Assembly (NCBI GenBank): GCA_903843305.1
Contig: CAIMPI010000012.1
Coordinates: forward strand, 1-45,750
Length of the DNA stretch: 45,750 nt
Origin: an uncultured Chlorobiaceae bacterium
GTDB lineage: Bacteria > Bacteroidota > Chlorobiia > Chlorobiales > Chlorobiaceae
Reading direction: 5' to 3'
A model generated the notes under the pieces. That model was given only the letters and a program-made list of their open reading frames with translations. It was not told the origin of the DNA and did not search any database. Made by a program: the position numbers and the translations under genes. This document shows, piece by piece, positions 9,765-18,504 of the stretch; the first letter of the stretch is position 1; each line of letters starts with the position of its first letter.

Positions 9765-10571
9765 TCAACATTCAGAACTGCTCTCTTCGCTGATTCGCTC
9801 CATAGCCTCCCTGGCGGCAAGCTGCTCCGCATCTTTTTTCCTTCTGGCAGAGCCTGTCCCGAGAAGCTTGTCGGTGCAGGTAACCCCTACGGTGAAATTT
9901 TTTTCATGCTCTGCACCGGTTTCTGCTATAACGGTGTAGACGGGTTGTGGCAGATGGAGCGACTGTGTATACTCGATGAGGCGGCTTTTGTAGTTGTACT
10001 CTGTGGCAACGATGCTTTTGAAATTGGCATGGTTAATGATATGCCTGACAACAAAATCATAAGCCACCTCCACTCCTTTGTCGAGGTAAATTGCTCCAAT
10101 AAGTGATTCGAAAGCGTCAGCAAGTGCAGATTCGCTTTCCCTGATGTTATGGTGATCGGCTGATTCGCCGAGGAGGAAATGTTTTCCAAGGCCAATAGTG
10201 CGGGCAAACCCGGCAAGGGATTTGCTGTTGACAATCTTTGCCCGGGTGTTAGAGAGTTCTCCTTCCGGGCTTGCAGAAAAGTGACGGAAAAGGTAGTCGG
10301 AGATCAGCAGTCCAAGAACCGCATCACCAAGAAATTCAAGGCGCTGGTTTGATTCGATAATGTTGGGTGTTGCTGGGTCATGAACGACGGAGCGGTGGGT
10401 CAGAGCTGTCTGGTAGAGCAGCATGTTGTTGCCGGGCGTCCCGACAAGCTGCTGCAGGTAGTCAACAGTTTCTTGTGCAAGGATAGTCGCATTCGCTTCA
10501 AAGGTCTGCTCGCCTGTTCGGTGAAAGGCAAAGGAGGTGAGCTTTTGCCAGAATTGCTCCACAGGCAGCAA
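9765..10571 (-). CDS. rnc: Ribonuclease III
   Basis: Double-strand-specific endoribonuclease that processes rRNA precursors and structured mRNAs. The nuclease domain has the signature RLEFLGDAV at residues 77-85 and the second acidic motif ADAFESLIGAIYLDKG; the dsRNA-binding domain covers about residues 195-262. An N-terminal extension of about 35 residues precedes the usual start of the fold. There is no early ATG in frame: the open frame begins with TTG at 10571, with a GTG three codons later as alternative, so the start is non-canonical and uncertain. It follows fabF by eight bases, the common acpP-fabF-rnc order, suggesting translational coupling. Confidence 0.95.
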   Translation of the reverse strand: MLPVEQFWQKLTSFAFHRTGEQTFEANATILAQETVDYLQQLVGTPGNNMLLYQTALTHRSVVHDPATPNIIESNQRLEFLGDAVLGLLISDYLFRHFSASPEGELSNTRAKIVNSKSLAGFARTIGLGKHFLLGESADHHNIRESESALADAFESLIGAIYLDKGVEVAYDFVVRHIINHANFKSIVATEYNYKSRLIEYTQSLHLPQPVYTVIAETGAEHEKNFTVGVTCTDKLLGTGSARRKKDAEQLAAREAMERISEESSSEC

Positions 10572-10579
10572 TGTTTTTT

Positions 10580-11833
10580 TCAGAGCGAAGAGCCGTTCCT
10601 GAAAATAATCGAGCCGTTATGTCCTCCAAACCCGAAACCGTTGTTGAGTGCATACTCTATTGAGCGCTTTTTCGGGGTGTTCGGTGTTACATCCAGATCA
10701 ACCTGCGGGTCAAGATTGTCAAGGTTGATGGTTGGTGGAACGGTCTGATGCTGCATGGCAAGAAGACATGCAATTGACTCAACAACTCCAGCGGCGCCCA
10801 AAAGGTGTCCGGTCATTGATTTTGTTGCGCTGATACTGAGCTTGTAAGCGTGCTCGCCGAAGAGCGTCTTGATGGCGGCAATCTCCGCAAGGTCACCAAG
10901 CGGGGTGGATGTACCGTGAGTATTGATGTAGTCGATATGTTCGGGTGTAATACCAGCCATCGTAATAGCGGTTCTCATGGCATTGACCGCACCGAGTCCT
11001 TCAGGATGGGGAGCCGTCAGGTGATAGGCGTCTGCGGTTGCACCAACACCAACGATTTCACCATAGATTTTTGCCCCGCGAGCTTTTGCAGACTCAAGCG
11101 ATTCAAGAATCAACGATCCTCCCCCTTCACCCATAACAAAACCGTCACGATCGCGATCATAGGGGCGCGAAGCCTGCTGCGGCCGATCGTTGGCCGTAGA
11201 GAGTGCTCTTGCTGAGTTGAAGCCGCCAACACTCATCTGCGTGATTGGTGCCTCTGAACCACCGCACACCATATAATCGGCCATCCCTGCCTGAATGAGC
11301 AGGTAAGAATCGATAATAGCATGAAGTGAGGTCGCGCAGGCCGAAGCTGTTGCATAGTTCGGGCCCATGAGCCCATTGCGAATGGATATTTGTCCGGCAG
11401 CAATATCGGGGATAAGCATGGGGATAAAGAAGGGACTGATTCGTCTCGGACCTCGTTCAAGGAATGTCTTGAACTGTTGTTCGTAGGTCGTCATTCCTCC
11501 AATGCCCGAGCCATGTACCACACCGATTCTGAGCGGGTCAATCTCCTTCAGATCAAGCCCTGAATCTTTCAGAGCCTGGCCTGCAGCAATAACGGCATAT
11601 TGACAGTAAGGATCCATGCGATCGGCGGATTTTTTGTCGATATACTTCTCCACCGAAAATTCTTTAAGCTCGCACGCAAATGTTGTTGCAAAATCAGTTG
11701 TATCAAAATAGGTGATTGGTGCCGCACCGCTTTTACCTTGGTAGAGTGAGTCCCAGAAATCCTCTTTGGAAAGACCAACAGGAGATAAAACTCCTATTCC
11801 GGTAATTACGATTCTTTTGCGTTCTTGAGCCAT
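10580..11833 (-). CDS. fabF: 3-oxoacyl-[ACP] synthase II
   Basis: Condensing enzyme that elongates acyl-ACP with malonyl-ACP in type II fatty acid synthesis. At 417 residues it has the usual length. The catalytic Cys is C166 in [13 protein letters not shown], and the two active-site histidines are in [11 protein letters not shown] and [11 protein letters not shown]. It sits in the gene run plsX-fabH-fabD-fabG-acpP-fabF-rnc; acpP ends 48 bases upstream and rnc starts eight bases downstream. Confidence 0.98.
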   Translation of the reverse strand: MAQERKRIVITGIGVLSPVGLSKEDFWDSLYQGKSGAAPITYFDTTDFATTFACELKEFSVEKYIDKKSADRMDPYCQYAVIAAGQALKDSGLDLKEIDPLRIGVVHGSGIGGMTTYEQQFKTFLERGPRRISPFFIPMLIPDIAAGQISIRNGLMGPNYATASACATSLHAIIDSYLLIQAGMADYMVCGGSEAPITQMSVGGFNSARALSTANDRPQQASRPYDRDRDGFVMGEGGGSLILESLESAKARGAKIYGEIVGVGATADAYHLTAPHPEGLGAVNAMRTAITMAGITPEHIDYINTHGTSTPLGDLAEIAAIKTLFGEHAYKLSISATKSMTGHLLGAAGVVESIACLLAMQHQTVPPTINLDNLDPQVDLDVTPNTPKKRSIEYALNNGFGFGGHNGSIIFRNGSSL

Positions 11834-11881
11834 CTGTTTTGATTTAACTGTTTCCCGTTTGCCTGCTTGTCTTGATTTTGC

Positions 11882-12118
11882 CTACTTTTTGACGATGTAA
11901 TCGATAGCCTGCTGCACCGTGCCGATTTTCTCCGCATCTTCATCAGGAATCTGTACGCCAAATTCATTTTCAAGCTCCATGATCAGCTCAACGGTGTCGA
12001 GTGAATCTGCACCAAGGTCATCGGAAAATTTGGATTCCATTTTGATCTGATCTTTGTTGACCCCCATTTTGCTCACGATAATATCGTATACCTTATCTTT
12101 GATTTCTGCTTCAGTCAT
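11882..12118 (-). CDS. acpP: Acyl carrier protein
   Basis: Carries growing acyl chains on a 4'-phosphopantetheine arm. The 78-residue acidic protein has the attachment serine S39 in the canonical [18 protein letters not shown] segment, and the family's helix II and III pattern. A ribosome-binding site, AGGAGAA on the coding strand, lies about six bases before the ATG. It is placed between fabG and fabF in the fatty acid cluster, as usual. Confidence 0.98.
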   Translation of the reverse strand: MTEAEIKDKVYDIIVSKMGVNKDQIKMESKFSDDLGADSLDTVELIMELENEFGVQIPDEDAEKIGTVQQAIDYIVKK

Positions 12119-12205
12119 AGCCTGTTCTCCTGATTAAAAGTGGTTGTTAAATAAAAAAAAATTGAGAAAGTCTTTCAATATACAAAGAATATTACCTTGC
12201 CCAAA

Positions 12206-12943
12206 TCACATAACCATACCGCCATTGACGCTGATGACCTGCCCGGTGATGTACGAGGATTGGTCGCTGGCCAGGAATGCCACAGCATTAGCGACATCCT
12301 CCGGAGTACCAAAGCTGGCGAGAGGGATAGCTTCGAGCATTTTCTGGCGAACTTCATCGGAGAGTGCGTCGGTCATTTTCGATGAAATGAATCCCGGAGC
12401 GACGGCGTTTGCCCTTATGTTGCGGGAGGCGAACTCCTTTGCGACCGATTTGGTGAAGGCAATGACGCCCCCTTTCGATGCGGCATAGTTGGCCTGGCCA
12501 GCATTGCCCATGAGTCCGACAACCGAAGCGATGTTGATGATCGAGCCTGAACGCTGCTTCATCATGATGCGGCTGACCGCCTTGGTGCAGGAAAAAGTAC
12601 CTTTCAGATTGACGGTAAGCACCGCATCCCAATCCTCTTCGCTCATTCTCATCAGCAGACCGTCCTTGGTAATGCCAGCATTGTTGACGAGAATATCAAT
12701 TCTTCCCGTCTCGGCAGCAATGTCATTAAAGGCGTTCTGTACGGCGGTGGCGTTGGTGACGTCGAGCTCAAAACAGTAAGCCTTTCTTCCAAGGTTTTTT
12801 ACCCCTTCGGCACTTTCCGACAGCCATTCAGCCTTGATGTCGCACAGCACAATATCGGCGCCTCTGGCGGCAAGGTTATAAGCAATAGCCTGCCCGATGC
12901 CTCTTGCTGCTCCGGTGACAACAGCGATTTTTCCTTCAAACAT
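12206..12943 (-). CDS. fabG: 3-oxoacyl-[ACP] reductase
   Basis: NADPH-dependent reductase of 3-oxoacyl-ACP, a short-chain dehydrogenase. I start it at ATG 12943, giving 245 residues, the normal FabG length; the open frame continues upstream without homology and overlaps fabD. The Rossmann motif TGAARGIG is at residues 10-17, NNAG follows near residue 89, and the catalytic Ser, Tyr and Lys are in INIASVVG and ANYAASKGG. The C-terminus ends in [12 protein letters not shown], as typical for FabG. It lies 25 bases downstream of fabD and 87 bases upstream of acpP. Confidence 0.97.
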   Translation of the reverse strand: MFEGKIAVVTGAARGIGQAIAYNLAARGADIVLCDIKAEWLSESAEGVKNLGRKAYCFELDVTNATAVQNAFNDIAAETGRIDILVNNAGITKDGLLMRMSEEDWDAVLTVNLKGTFSCTKAVSRIMMKQRSGSIINIASVVGLMGNAGQANYAASKGGVIAFTKSVAKEFASRNIRANAVAPGFISSKMTDALSDEVRQKMLEAIPLASFGTPEDVANAVAFLASDQSSYITGQVISVNGGMVM

Positions 12944-12968
12944 AGTTTTGTCTGTTGATATTATAGTA

Positions 12969-13877
12969 TTAAACCAGAGCCTGAATATCCGATGCGGTAT
13001 CAATGCCTCGGGTAGCGACACTCTTGTCAATTCGCTTGATGAGTCCTTGTAAAACTTTTTGGGGGCCAACTTCGATAAACTCTGTAATGCCGCTTTGCAC
13101 CATTGCTTCGATAGATTGTGCCCAGAGCACTGAGCTGGTAAGTTGAAGAACCAGATTTTTTCTGATTTCTCCAGCATTGGTGACCGGACAGGCAACAGCA
13201 TTCATGCAGACTGGAATTTCTGCATCATGAATATTGATCTCTGCAAGCGCTTCAGCCAGTTCCTGTTCTGCAGGTTTCATCAAAGGAGAGTGAAACGCGC
13301 CGGAAACAACAAGCTCTTTCGCCATACGTGCACCTTTGGAGGATGCAAGTGCTACAGCTTTTTTGACGGCCGCAATATCGCCGGAAAGGACAATCTGTCC
13401 GGGTGAGTTGAAATTCGCAGCCTGAACAATACCCTCTGTACGGGCCTCTTCAAGCAGACTTTCAAGTGCGCTGTCAGGCATGCCGATTATGGCGGCCATC
13501 GTGCCGGGGTTCTGTTGCCCAGCATTTTGCATCAGGTTACCCCGTTTTGCTACAATGCGCATCGCATCGTCAAAATTGAGAGATCCGGCAAAGCAGAGTG
13601 CAGTATATTCGCCAAGGCTATGGCCCGCAGTCATGGCAATATCCTTTCTGCCGAGAAGAGTTGCCGCAGCAATACTATGAAGAAATATCGCGGGCTGGGT
13701 ATACTTTGTCTGACGTAATTCCTCTTCGCTACCCGAAAACATGATATCGGTTATTGAATAACCGAGAAGTTCGTTGGCCCTTTCCATCATGGCGCGGGCA
13801 TCAGGAAAATTGTCAAAAATGTCACGGCCCATGCCGCAATACTGGGAGCCCTGTCCCGGAAATACAAAAGCTTTCAT
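12969..13877 (-). CDS. fabD: Malonyl-CoA:ACP transacylase
   Basis: Transfers malonyl groups from CoA to ACP to supply the extender unit. The 302 residues contain [12 protein letters not shown] near the N-terminus, the nucleophile S87 in [10 protein letters not shown], and the active-site His in SGAFHSPLM (about residue 197). The gene starts seven bases after fabH ends, consistent with one operon and probable translational coupling. Confidence 0.97.
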   Translation of the reverse strand: MKAFVFPGQGSQYCGMGRDIFDNFPDARAMMERANELLGYSITDIMFSGSEEELRQTKYTQPAIFLHSIAAATLLGRKDIAMTAGHSLGEYTALCFAGSLNFDDAMRIVAKRGNLMQNAGQQNPGTMAAIIGMPDSALESLLEEARTEGIVQAANFNSPGQIVLSGDIAAVKKAVALASSKGARMAKELVVSGAFHSPLMKPAEQELAEALAEINIHDAEIPVCMNAVACPVTNAGEIRKNLVLQLTSSVLWAQSIEAMVQSGITEFIEVGPQKVLQGLIKRIDKSVATRGIDTASDIQALV

Positions 13878-13884
13878 GAATTTT

Positions 13885-14874
13885 TTATTGCCATTTTAAG
13901 TAGATGCCGCCCCAGGTATATCCTGCGCCAAAACTGACGAGAACCAGGTTGGAACCAGTGTGCAGTTTCTGCTGTTCGTCAAGTTCAGCCAGACAGATTG
14001 GAATAGTTCCAGCCGTTGTGTTGCCATACCGGGCGACGTTTGAAACAACTTTCTTCTCGTCAACACCCATTCGTTCTGCTGTTGCATCAATAATGCGTTG
14101 ATTGGCCTGGTGAGGCACGAGATAAGCAACATCTTCAGCTTTGAGGTTATTGCGATTCATGATCTCTAGGGCAACCTCTGCCATGGAAGTGACGGCTGCC
14201 TTGAAAACCTGTCGGCCATCCTGGTGGATATAGTGCATTCTCTTGTCGATGGTCTCGTATGTTGCCGGGTGTCGGCTGCCGCCACCAGTCATGAGAAGAT
14301 GATCTTTGCCGTTTGTTCCATCGGAGTACATGCGAGCATCAAGAATACCGTATCCCTCCTCTTTTGCTGGTTCAAGGATGACTCCCCCAGCGCCGTCTCC
14401 AAAAAGAATGGCGGTTGAGCGATCAGTAAAGTCAGTGACAGATGACATCTTGTCGGCACCAATTACCATCACTTTTTTGTGTGCACCGCTTTCGATAAAG
14501 CGCGCGCCGATGTTCAGTGCGTAAAGAAATCCGGAGCATGCAGCATTGACATCAAATGCCCAGGCGTTTGTGGCTCCGATGATGCTTTGTGTGAAACATG
14601 CCGTGGAGGGAAAGGGCATGTCCGGAGTCATGGTGGCAACAATGATTAACTCTACATCATCCGCAGTAATCTGCCGTTTTTCAAGAAGCTTCCGTGCAAC
14701 CTCACCACACATGTACGAAGTTGCTTTTTCGGGATCCTTGAGTATTCTGCGTTCGCTTATGCCTGTTCTTGAGCGAATCCACTCGTCGTTGGTGTCAAGC
14801 AACAGTTCGAGGTCATGATTGCTCAGGATATCGGGAGGTAAATAATTGGCTGTTGCCGTAATTGCAGCTTTCAT
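13885..14874 (-). CDS. fabH: 3-oxoacyl-[ACP] synthase III
   Basis: Starts fatty acid chains by condensing an acyl-CoA primer with malonyl-ACP. The chosen start, ATG at 14874, gives 329 residues beginning [19 protein letters not shown], as in other FabH proteins; the open frame extends 18 codons further upstream but that part overlaps plsX. The catalytic Cys is C113 in [11 protein letters not shown], and the His-Asn pair is in VPHQANQRI and the [12 protein letters not shown] segment. It follows plsX by 19 bases. Confidence 0.97.
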   Translation of the reverse strand: MKAAITATANYLPPDILSNHDLELLLDTNDEWIRSRTGISERRILKDPEKATSYMCGEVARKLLEKRQITADDVELIIVATMTPDMPFPSTACFTQSIIGATNAWAFDVNAACSGFLYALNIGARFIESGAHKKVMVIGADKMSSVTDFTDRSTAILFGDGAGGVILEPAKEEGYGILDARMYSDGTNGKDHLLMTGGGSRHPATYETIDKRMHYIHQDGRQVFKAAVTSMAEVALEIMNRNNLKAEDVAYLVPHQANQRIIDATAERMGVDEKKVVSNVARYGNTTAGTIPICLAELDEQQKLHTGSNLVLVSFGAGYTWGGIYLKWQ

Positions 14875-14893
14875 GCGATTAAATGCAGTTTTT

Positions 14894-15919
14894 CTATTGT
14901 TCGGAAAGGACTTCAGCAATATGTTCATTGACCCTTCTTTCGATCATATGCTCAGCCATGTAAATCATATTCTTGATAGCCCTTGAAGATGAACGTCCAT
15001 GTCCGACGATTGAGATTCCATCAACGCCAAGAAAAGGGACGCCTCCGAATTGTTCGACATCAAAGGGGTCAAGCATTTTCTTGAAGATGCTGCTTGTTAA
15101 CATGGCGTTATCCTGGTTCATCTGACCGGAAGTAACAAGTTGTTCAAGTGACTGCTTGAACAGGCTACCCAAAAATTCAGGGATGCTTTCGCCAAATTTC
15201 AGAATGGTGTTGCCGACAAGTCCATCGCAAACGACGATTGTGGCCTCTCCCTTCAAAATGTCGTGTCCTTCTATGTTGCCAATGAACGTTATTTTCCCCT
15301 TGCTATCAGCCTCTTTCAGAAGACGGTATGCCTGTTTAAGCACCTCCGGTCCCTTGCCCTCTTCCTCTCCGATATTGAGGAGTCCGGTGATCGGCTTTTC
15401 TATTCCTGCGCCATAGCGCTGGTAAATGGTAAGCATTTCGGCAAACTGCACAAGGTTTTCAGGCTTACAGTCAACATTTGCTCCGACATCAACAATATTC
15501 GTCAGACCCTCCTTTATACGGGGAAAATAGGCGTAGATAGTCGGGCGAAGCACGCCGGGAAGCCGGCCAAGCACAAAAAGCGATGCTGCCATTTGTGCGC
15601 CGGTATTGCCTGCGCTGACGAAAGCATCTGCCTTTTTTGCCTTGCAGAGCTGCAATCCTTTGACGAGCGATGACTCCTGTTTTGTTTTGACGGCAGTGGC
15701 TGGAATATCTTCCATGGTCACTACTTCGGGAGCGTGCAGAAATTTCAGGTTAAGCGCGCTTGTTTCGTAAGTGGCAAGCAGTGGTTCAACTTTTTCCGAC
15801 TGACCGATAAGCACTATTGCAAATCGGTTGCCACTTTCCTGCAATGCCTGAACAGTTCCCTCTATCACACAGGCTGGAGCATGGTCTCCACCCATGGCGT
15901 CAACAACAATGGTCAACAT
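14894..15919 (-). CDS. plsX: Phosphate acyltransferase
   Basis: Makes acyl-phosphate from acyl-ACP and so links fatty acid synthesis to phospholipid assembly through PlsY. The 341 residues begin with the diagnostic [19 protein letters not shown] and carry [15 protein letters not shown] and the C-terminal [18 protein letters not shown]. It stands between rpmF and fabH in the standard rpmF-plsX-fabH order. Start ATG at 15919 is the only sensible one. Confidence 0.97.
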   Translation of the reverse strand: MLTIVVDAMGGDHAPACVIEGTVQALQESGNRFAIVLIGQSEKVEPLLATYETSALNLKFLHAPEVVTMEDIPATAVKTKQESSLVKGLQLCKAKKADAFVSAGNTGAQMAASLFVLGRLPGVLRPTIYAYFPRIKEGLTNIVDVGANVDCKPENLVQFAEMLTIYQRYGAGIEKPITGLLNIGEEEGKGPEVLKQAYRLLKEADSKGKITFIGNIEGHDILKGEATIVVCDGLVGNTILKFGESIPEFLGSLFKQSLEQLVTSGQMNQDNAMLTSSIFKKMLDPFDVEQFGGVPFLGVDGISIVGHGRSSSRAIKNMIYMAEHMIERRVNEHIAEVLSEQ

Positions 15920-15948
15920 GATCGGGTTTTTGTCTTGTTTTTAATTGA

Positions 15949-16140
15949 TCAGCTCTTGGCTAATTTATTGACCACACATCTGCCGCGGTAGTGTCCGCAA
16001 TGGCGGCACGCACGGTGAGGAAGTGTAGGCTCGCCGCAGTGCGGACAGTTGACCGTTGTGGCGGCCTTTGTGCGGGCATTGAATTGGGCGCGTCTTTTAT
16101 CCCTTCGGGATTTGGACATTTTGGCTTTAGGATTGGCCAT
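15949..16140 (-). CDS. rpmF: 50S ribosomal protein L32
   Basis: Large-subunit ribosomal protein of 63 residues. It has the basic N-terminus [18 protein letters not shown] and a four-cysteine zinc ribbon (CPHC ... CRHC), so it is the zinc-binding form of L32. It follows the YceD-like gene by 26 bases and precedes plsX by 29 bases, a widely conserved arrangement. Confidence 0.97.
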   Translation of the reverse strand: MANPKAKMSKSRRDKRRAQFNARTKAATTVNCPHCGEPTLPHRACRHCGHYRGRCVVNKLAKS

Positions 16141-16166
16141 GGTGCTACTCTTTATTTATAAGTCAG

Positions 16167-16712
16167 TTAACGATACTTTTCTTTCAGCTTTTCAAGTGAC
16201 TCCTGCCATGAGGTCTGCTGTCCGGCCTGAGGCGCTTCGTTTTCTTCTCTGCTTCCTGAGAGTTCATGGCTGCTGAACAGCCGACAGTCAGGGTTGTTTG
16301 TACAGGTCATCTTCATTGGCACCGACAGGATTAACGTGTCGCAAACATCTTCAGTAATGTCAATATATTCGGTACTCTTCTCAATATGACGATACTCGTC
16401 ATTCTCATTGTGCTCTCTGTCAAGAGAAGTTCCAAAGGTATAAAAAAGATCAAGCGAGCCGGTCAGGACCTTTGCTATCGGCGCAAGACATCGGTCGCAG
16501 GTAGAATCAGCGACTGCTGATGTGTTGATTGTGACCGTTATTTCGTCGTCACTCTTTTTGGCAACAATATTGACTGTAATCTTCCCTGTAAAACCTGCCT
16601 CTGCTAACCGCCTTCCATCGAAATCTCTGGCTTGACAGGTAAAATCAAGCTCATTGATTCCTTCTGCAAGAGTACTGGTGCGAATCTCTATCAGCGATTT
16701 TTCTTTACGCAT
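16167..16712 (-). CDS. YceD/DUF177 family protein
   Basis: A 181-residue member of the YceD (DUF177) family, which in E. coli and plants is linked to 23S rRNA accumulation. Seen in the sequence: the conserved cysteine pair in STCDRCLAPIAKVLTGSLDLFYTFG (about residues 75-100), a second Cys pair in MTCTNNPDCRLF, and the acidic middle segment (EYIDITEDVCDTLILSVPMKMTC) typical of the family. Position directly upstream of rpmF is conserved across bacteria and supports the call. As the first gene of the rpmF-plsX-fab run, its upstream region (16713-16861, shared with the divergent tRNA gene) probably holds the operon promoter, though I could not place it. Confidence 0.9.
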   Translation of the reverse strand: MRKEKSLIEIRTSTLAEGINELDFTCQARDFDGRRLAEAGFTGKITVNIVAKKSDDEITVTINTSAVADSTCDRCLAPIAKVLTGSLDLFYTFGTSLDREHNENDEYRHIEKSTEYIDITEDVCDTLILSVPMKMTCTNNPDCRLFSSHELSGSREENEAPQAGQQTSWQESLEKLKEKYR

Positions 16713-16820
16713 AGGTCATCTTTTCGATAAAAGAGAATCAATGTACAAAATTTTTTATGGAAAATGAAAGCCGTCAATTCTTTAACGATGTGGAACGGGA
16801 CAAAAAAGCTTTTTATCGGT

Positions 16821-16848
16821 TTGTATTTAAAAAAAACAGGTGTATATT
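16821..16848 (+). promoter_or_regulatory. Probable sigma-70-type promoter of the tRNA-Asn gene
   Basis: A -35-like TTGTAT (16821-16826) and a -10-like TATATT (16843-16848) are separated by 16 bases. Transcription would start about 16855, a few bases before the tRNA. Assigned by match to the general consensus and by position only. Confidence 0.5.
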
Positions 16849-16861
16849 AGCCGTCGCATAT

Positions 16862-16933
16862 TCCGCGGTAGCTCAATGGTAGAGCATGCGACTGTTAATC
16901 GCAGGGTTGCAGGTTCGAGTCCTGCCCGCGGAG
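16862..16933 (+). tRNA. tRNA-Asn (anticodon GTT)
   Basis: A complete cloverleaf can be drawn by eye. The acceptor arms TCCGCGG (16862-16868) and CCGCGGA (16926-16932) pair fully. The D stem is GCTC/GAGC, the anticodon stem TGCGA/TCGCA encloses loop CTGTTAA with anticodon GTT, and the T stem GCAGG/CCTGC encloses TTCGAGT. The discriminator base is G. The CCA end is not encoded (the following bases are CCG). It lies alone between the divergent yceD-rpmF-fab operon and the response regulator gene. Confidence 0.96.
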
Positions 16934-16940
16934 CCGAAAA

Positions 16941-16975
16941 AAAGGCAGCACACAGGAAATGTGTGCTGCCTTTTT
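16941..16975 (+). terminator. Rho-independent terminator after tRNA-Asn
   Basis: A 14-bp perfect inverted repeat (arms 16941-16954 and 16960-16973, core GGCAGCACACA) with loop GGAAA is followed by a T-rich run (TTTTTGTTTTT). It begins eight bases after the tRNA and should isolate the response regulator gene from tRNA transcription. Confidence 0.92.
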
Positions 16976-17054
16976 GTTTTTATACTGCCTATGCGTAACA
17001 TTTGTGGAGAGGTCTATTGGAGTATTTGTAAATGGAACAATAACTCTATTGAAT

Positions 17055-18386
17055 ATGCTTAATGTTCTTATTGTTGATGATGAAATAAATATTCGCAAGA
17101 CTCTTATGGTTTTTATGGAGTCTCGCGGGCATTTTGTGAAATCGGTGAGCAATTCCAGGGATGCATTGGCAGAGGCTGAGCGACAGGTTTTTGATCTTGC
17201 CTTTATTGACTTGCGTTTGGGAACAGAGAGTGGGCTGGACCTGGTGCAGTTGATGCTGCATACCTATCCATGGATCAAGGTGGTGGTGATTACTGCTTAT
17301 GCTTCGATTGAGAGCGCTGTCGAAGCTATCAAGCGGGGTGCATCTGACTATATTGCCAAGCCGTTTACTCCAAATCAACTTGATCTTGTTACCAGGCGTA
17401 TTGCTGAAGTGAGTGAAATGGAGCGGCGAATTGAGACTTTACAGGAAGATTTGAGCCGCATTCATCCGGAAATTACTTTTACAACTCGTTATCCCTCTAT
17501 GCAACGGGTTGTTGAGTTGGCTCGTCAGGTTGCCACGTCTGAAGCTGTTGTTCTTTTATGTGGTCCGAGCGGTACCGGCAAAACGGTGCTTGCGCGAACT
17601 CTTCATAGCTGGAGCAGCAGAGCTGACAAACCATTCGGGGTTATCTCTTGTCCTTCATTAAGCCATGAACTGCTTGAAAGTGAGCTTTTTGGGCATGTTA
17701 AGGGCTCATTTACCGGAGCTGTCAGGGATAATCCGGGACGAGTCTTTTCCTGTGAAGGGGGCTCTTTGTTTCTTGATGAAATCGGAGACCTGCCCCTTTC
17801 AATTCAGCCAAAACTTCTTCGCTTTATTCAGGATCGGGAATATGAAAGGATTGGCGATCATCAAACACGCAAAGCAAATGTCCGGATCATTGCAGCGACC
17901 AATAAAGAGCTTGACAAAGAGGTAAGAGAGGGGCGTTTTCGTGAAGACCTTTTTTATCGGTTGAATGTTATCCAGATTGATTTGCCACCTCTTGCCGCCC
18001 GGCCTGATGATGTTGAGCAACTTGCTGTGAGTATGCTGAACTTTTTTGCGGCGCAGAATCACAAAAAACTTGAAGGATTTACGGATACGGCATTGCAAGC
18101 CCTCAGAACCTACTCGTGGCCGGGCAATATTCGCGAATTGCGCAATGTTATTGAACGCGCTGTTATTTTGAGCAAAACAGATGGTATTGGTCTGGAACTT
18201 CTTCCGGAAAGCATTGTGGCCAAAATACATCCTGCTCGTCTTGGTGATCCATTAACCCTTGATGTGATTGAGGAAAATCATATCCGTCTTATTCTTGCTT
18301 CAACAAAATCTCTTCAAGAGGCAGCAGACCTTCTTGGTATTGATCAGGCTACTCTCTGGAGAAAACGGAAGCAGTACGAAATATAA
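17055..18386 (+). CDS. NtrC-family sigma-54-dependent response regulator (AlgB-like)
   Basis: Phosphorylation-controlled activator of sigma-54 RNA polymerase. The 443-residue protein has a receiver domain (about 1-120; acidic pair in LIVDDE, phosphoacceptor D52 in FIDLRLG, Lys in AKPF), an AAA+ domain (about 145-375; Walker A GPSGTGKT at 170-177, Walker B LFLDEIG, and GSFTGA at 217-222, an A-to-S variant of the sigma-54-contacting GAFTGA loop), and a Fis-type helix-turn-helix at the C-terminus ([21 protein letters not shown]). I start it at ATG 17055; the frame extends upstream into the tRNA terminator, which cannot be coding. The central domain ([18 protein letters not shown]) recalls AlgB of Pseudomonas. 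The permease gene follows 118 bases on and the KinB-like kinase after it, so they are likely partners in potassium control. Confidence 0.92.
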   Translation: MLNVLIVDDEINIRKTLMVFMESRGHFVKSVSNSRDALAEAERQVFDLAFIDLRLGTESGLDLVQLMLHTYPWIKVVVITAYASIESAVEAIKRGASDYIAKPFTPNQLDLVTRRIAEVSEMERRIETLQEDLSRIHPEITFTTRYPSMQRVVELARQVATSEAVVLLCGPSGTGKTVLARTLHSWSSRADKPFGVISCPSLSHELLESELFGHVKGSFTGAVRDNPGRVFSCEGGSLFLDEIGDLPLSIQPKLLRFIQDREYERIGDHQTRKANVRIIAATNKELDKEVREGRFREDLFYRLNVIQIDLPPLAARPDDVEQLAVSMLNFFAAQNHKKLEGFTDTALQALRTYSWPGNIRELRNVIERAVILSKTDGIGLELLPESIVAKIHPARLGDPLTLDVIEENHIRLILASTKSLQEAADLLGIDQATLWRKRKQYEI

Positions 18387-18399
18387 GCTATGAAGCCAC

Positions 18400-18448
18400 C
18401 TTGCAAAATTCAATACACTTTCTCTGGTGATCTTGTGTTTTGCAAGAT
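18400..18448 (+). promoter_or_regulatory. Paired CTTG-N7-CAAG dyads upstream of the permease gene
   Basis: Two inverted repeats lie in the gap between the regulator and permease genes. The first is CTTG-CAAAATT-CAAT (18400-18414, one arm base off), the second ATCTTG-TGTTTTG-CAAGAT (18430-18448, six-base perfect arms). Their centres, 18407 and 18439, are 32 bp apart, about three helix turns. The same pair with the same spacing occurs before the kinase gene. No T-run follows, so they are not terminators. I infer binding sites for the adjacent NtrC-type regulator. Confidence 0.55.
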
Positions 18449-18475
18449 GTCGTTTAGTGTGCTTTCCTTATGTTC

Positions 18476-18491
18476 TGGTACACCATTAATT
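18476..18491 (+). promoter_or_regulatory. Degenerate sigma-54-like element before the permease gene
   Basis: The -24 half TGGTACAC (18476-18483) is identical to that of the promoter before the kinase gene, but the -12 half reads TAAT where TTGC is expected. It starts 29 bases before the permease ATG. It may be a weak or decayed promoter or chance. Confidence 0.22.
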
Positions 18492-18504
18492 TATCCGATT
18501 TTTT

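Noticed and set aside
12944-13201. N-terminal extension of fabG by 86 codons
   Set aside because: It overlaps fabD and lacks homology; the FabG fold begins exactly at ATG 12943.
16959-17054. Upstream start of the response regulator
   Set aside because: The 32 extra codons would begin inside the tRNA-Asn terminator; the receiver domain starts at ATG 17055.
18430-18448. Dyad ATCTTG-N7-CAAGAT as a terminator of the regulator gene
   Set aside because: The stem is only six base pairs and no T-run follows; a near-copy pair with the same spacing before the kinase gene fits a protein-binding site better.
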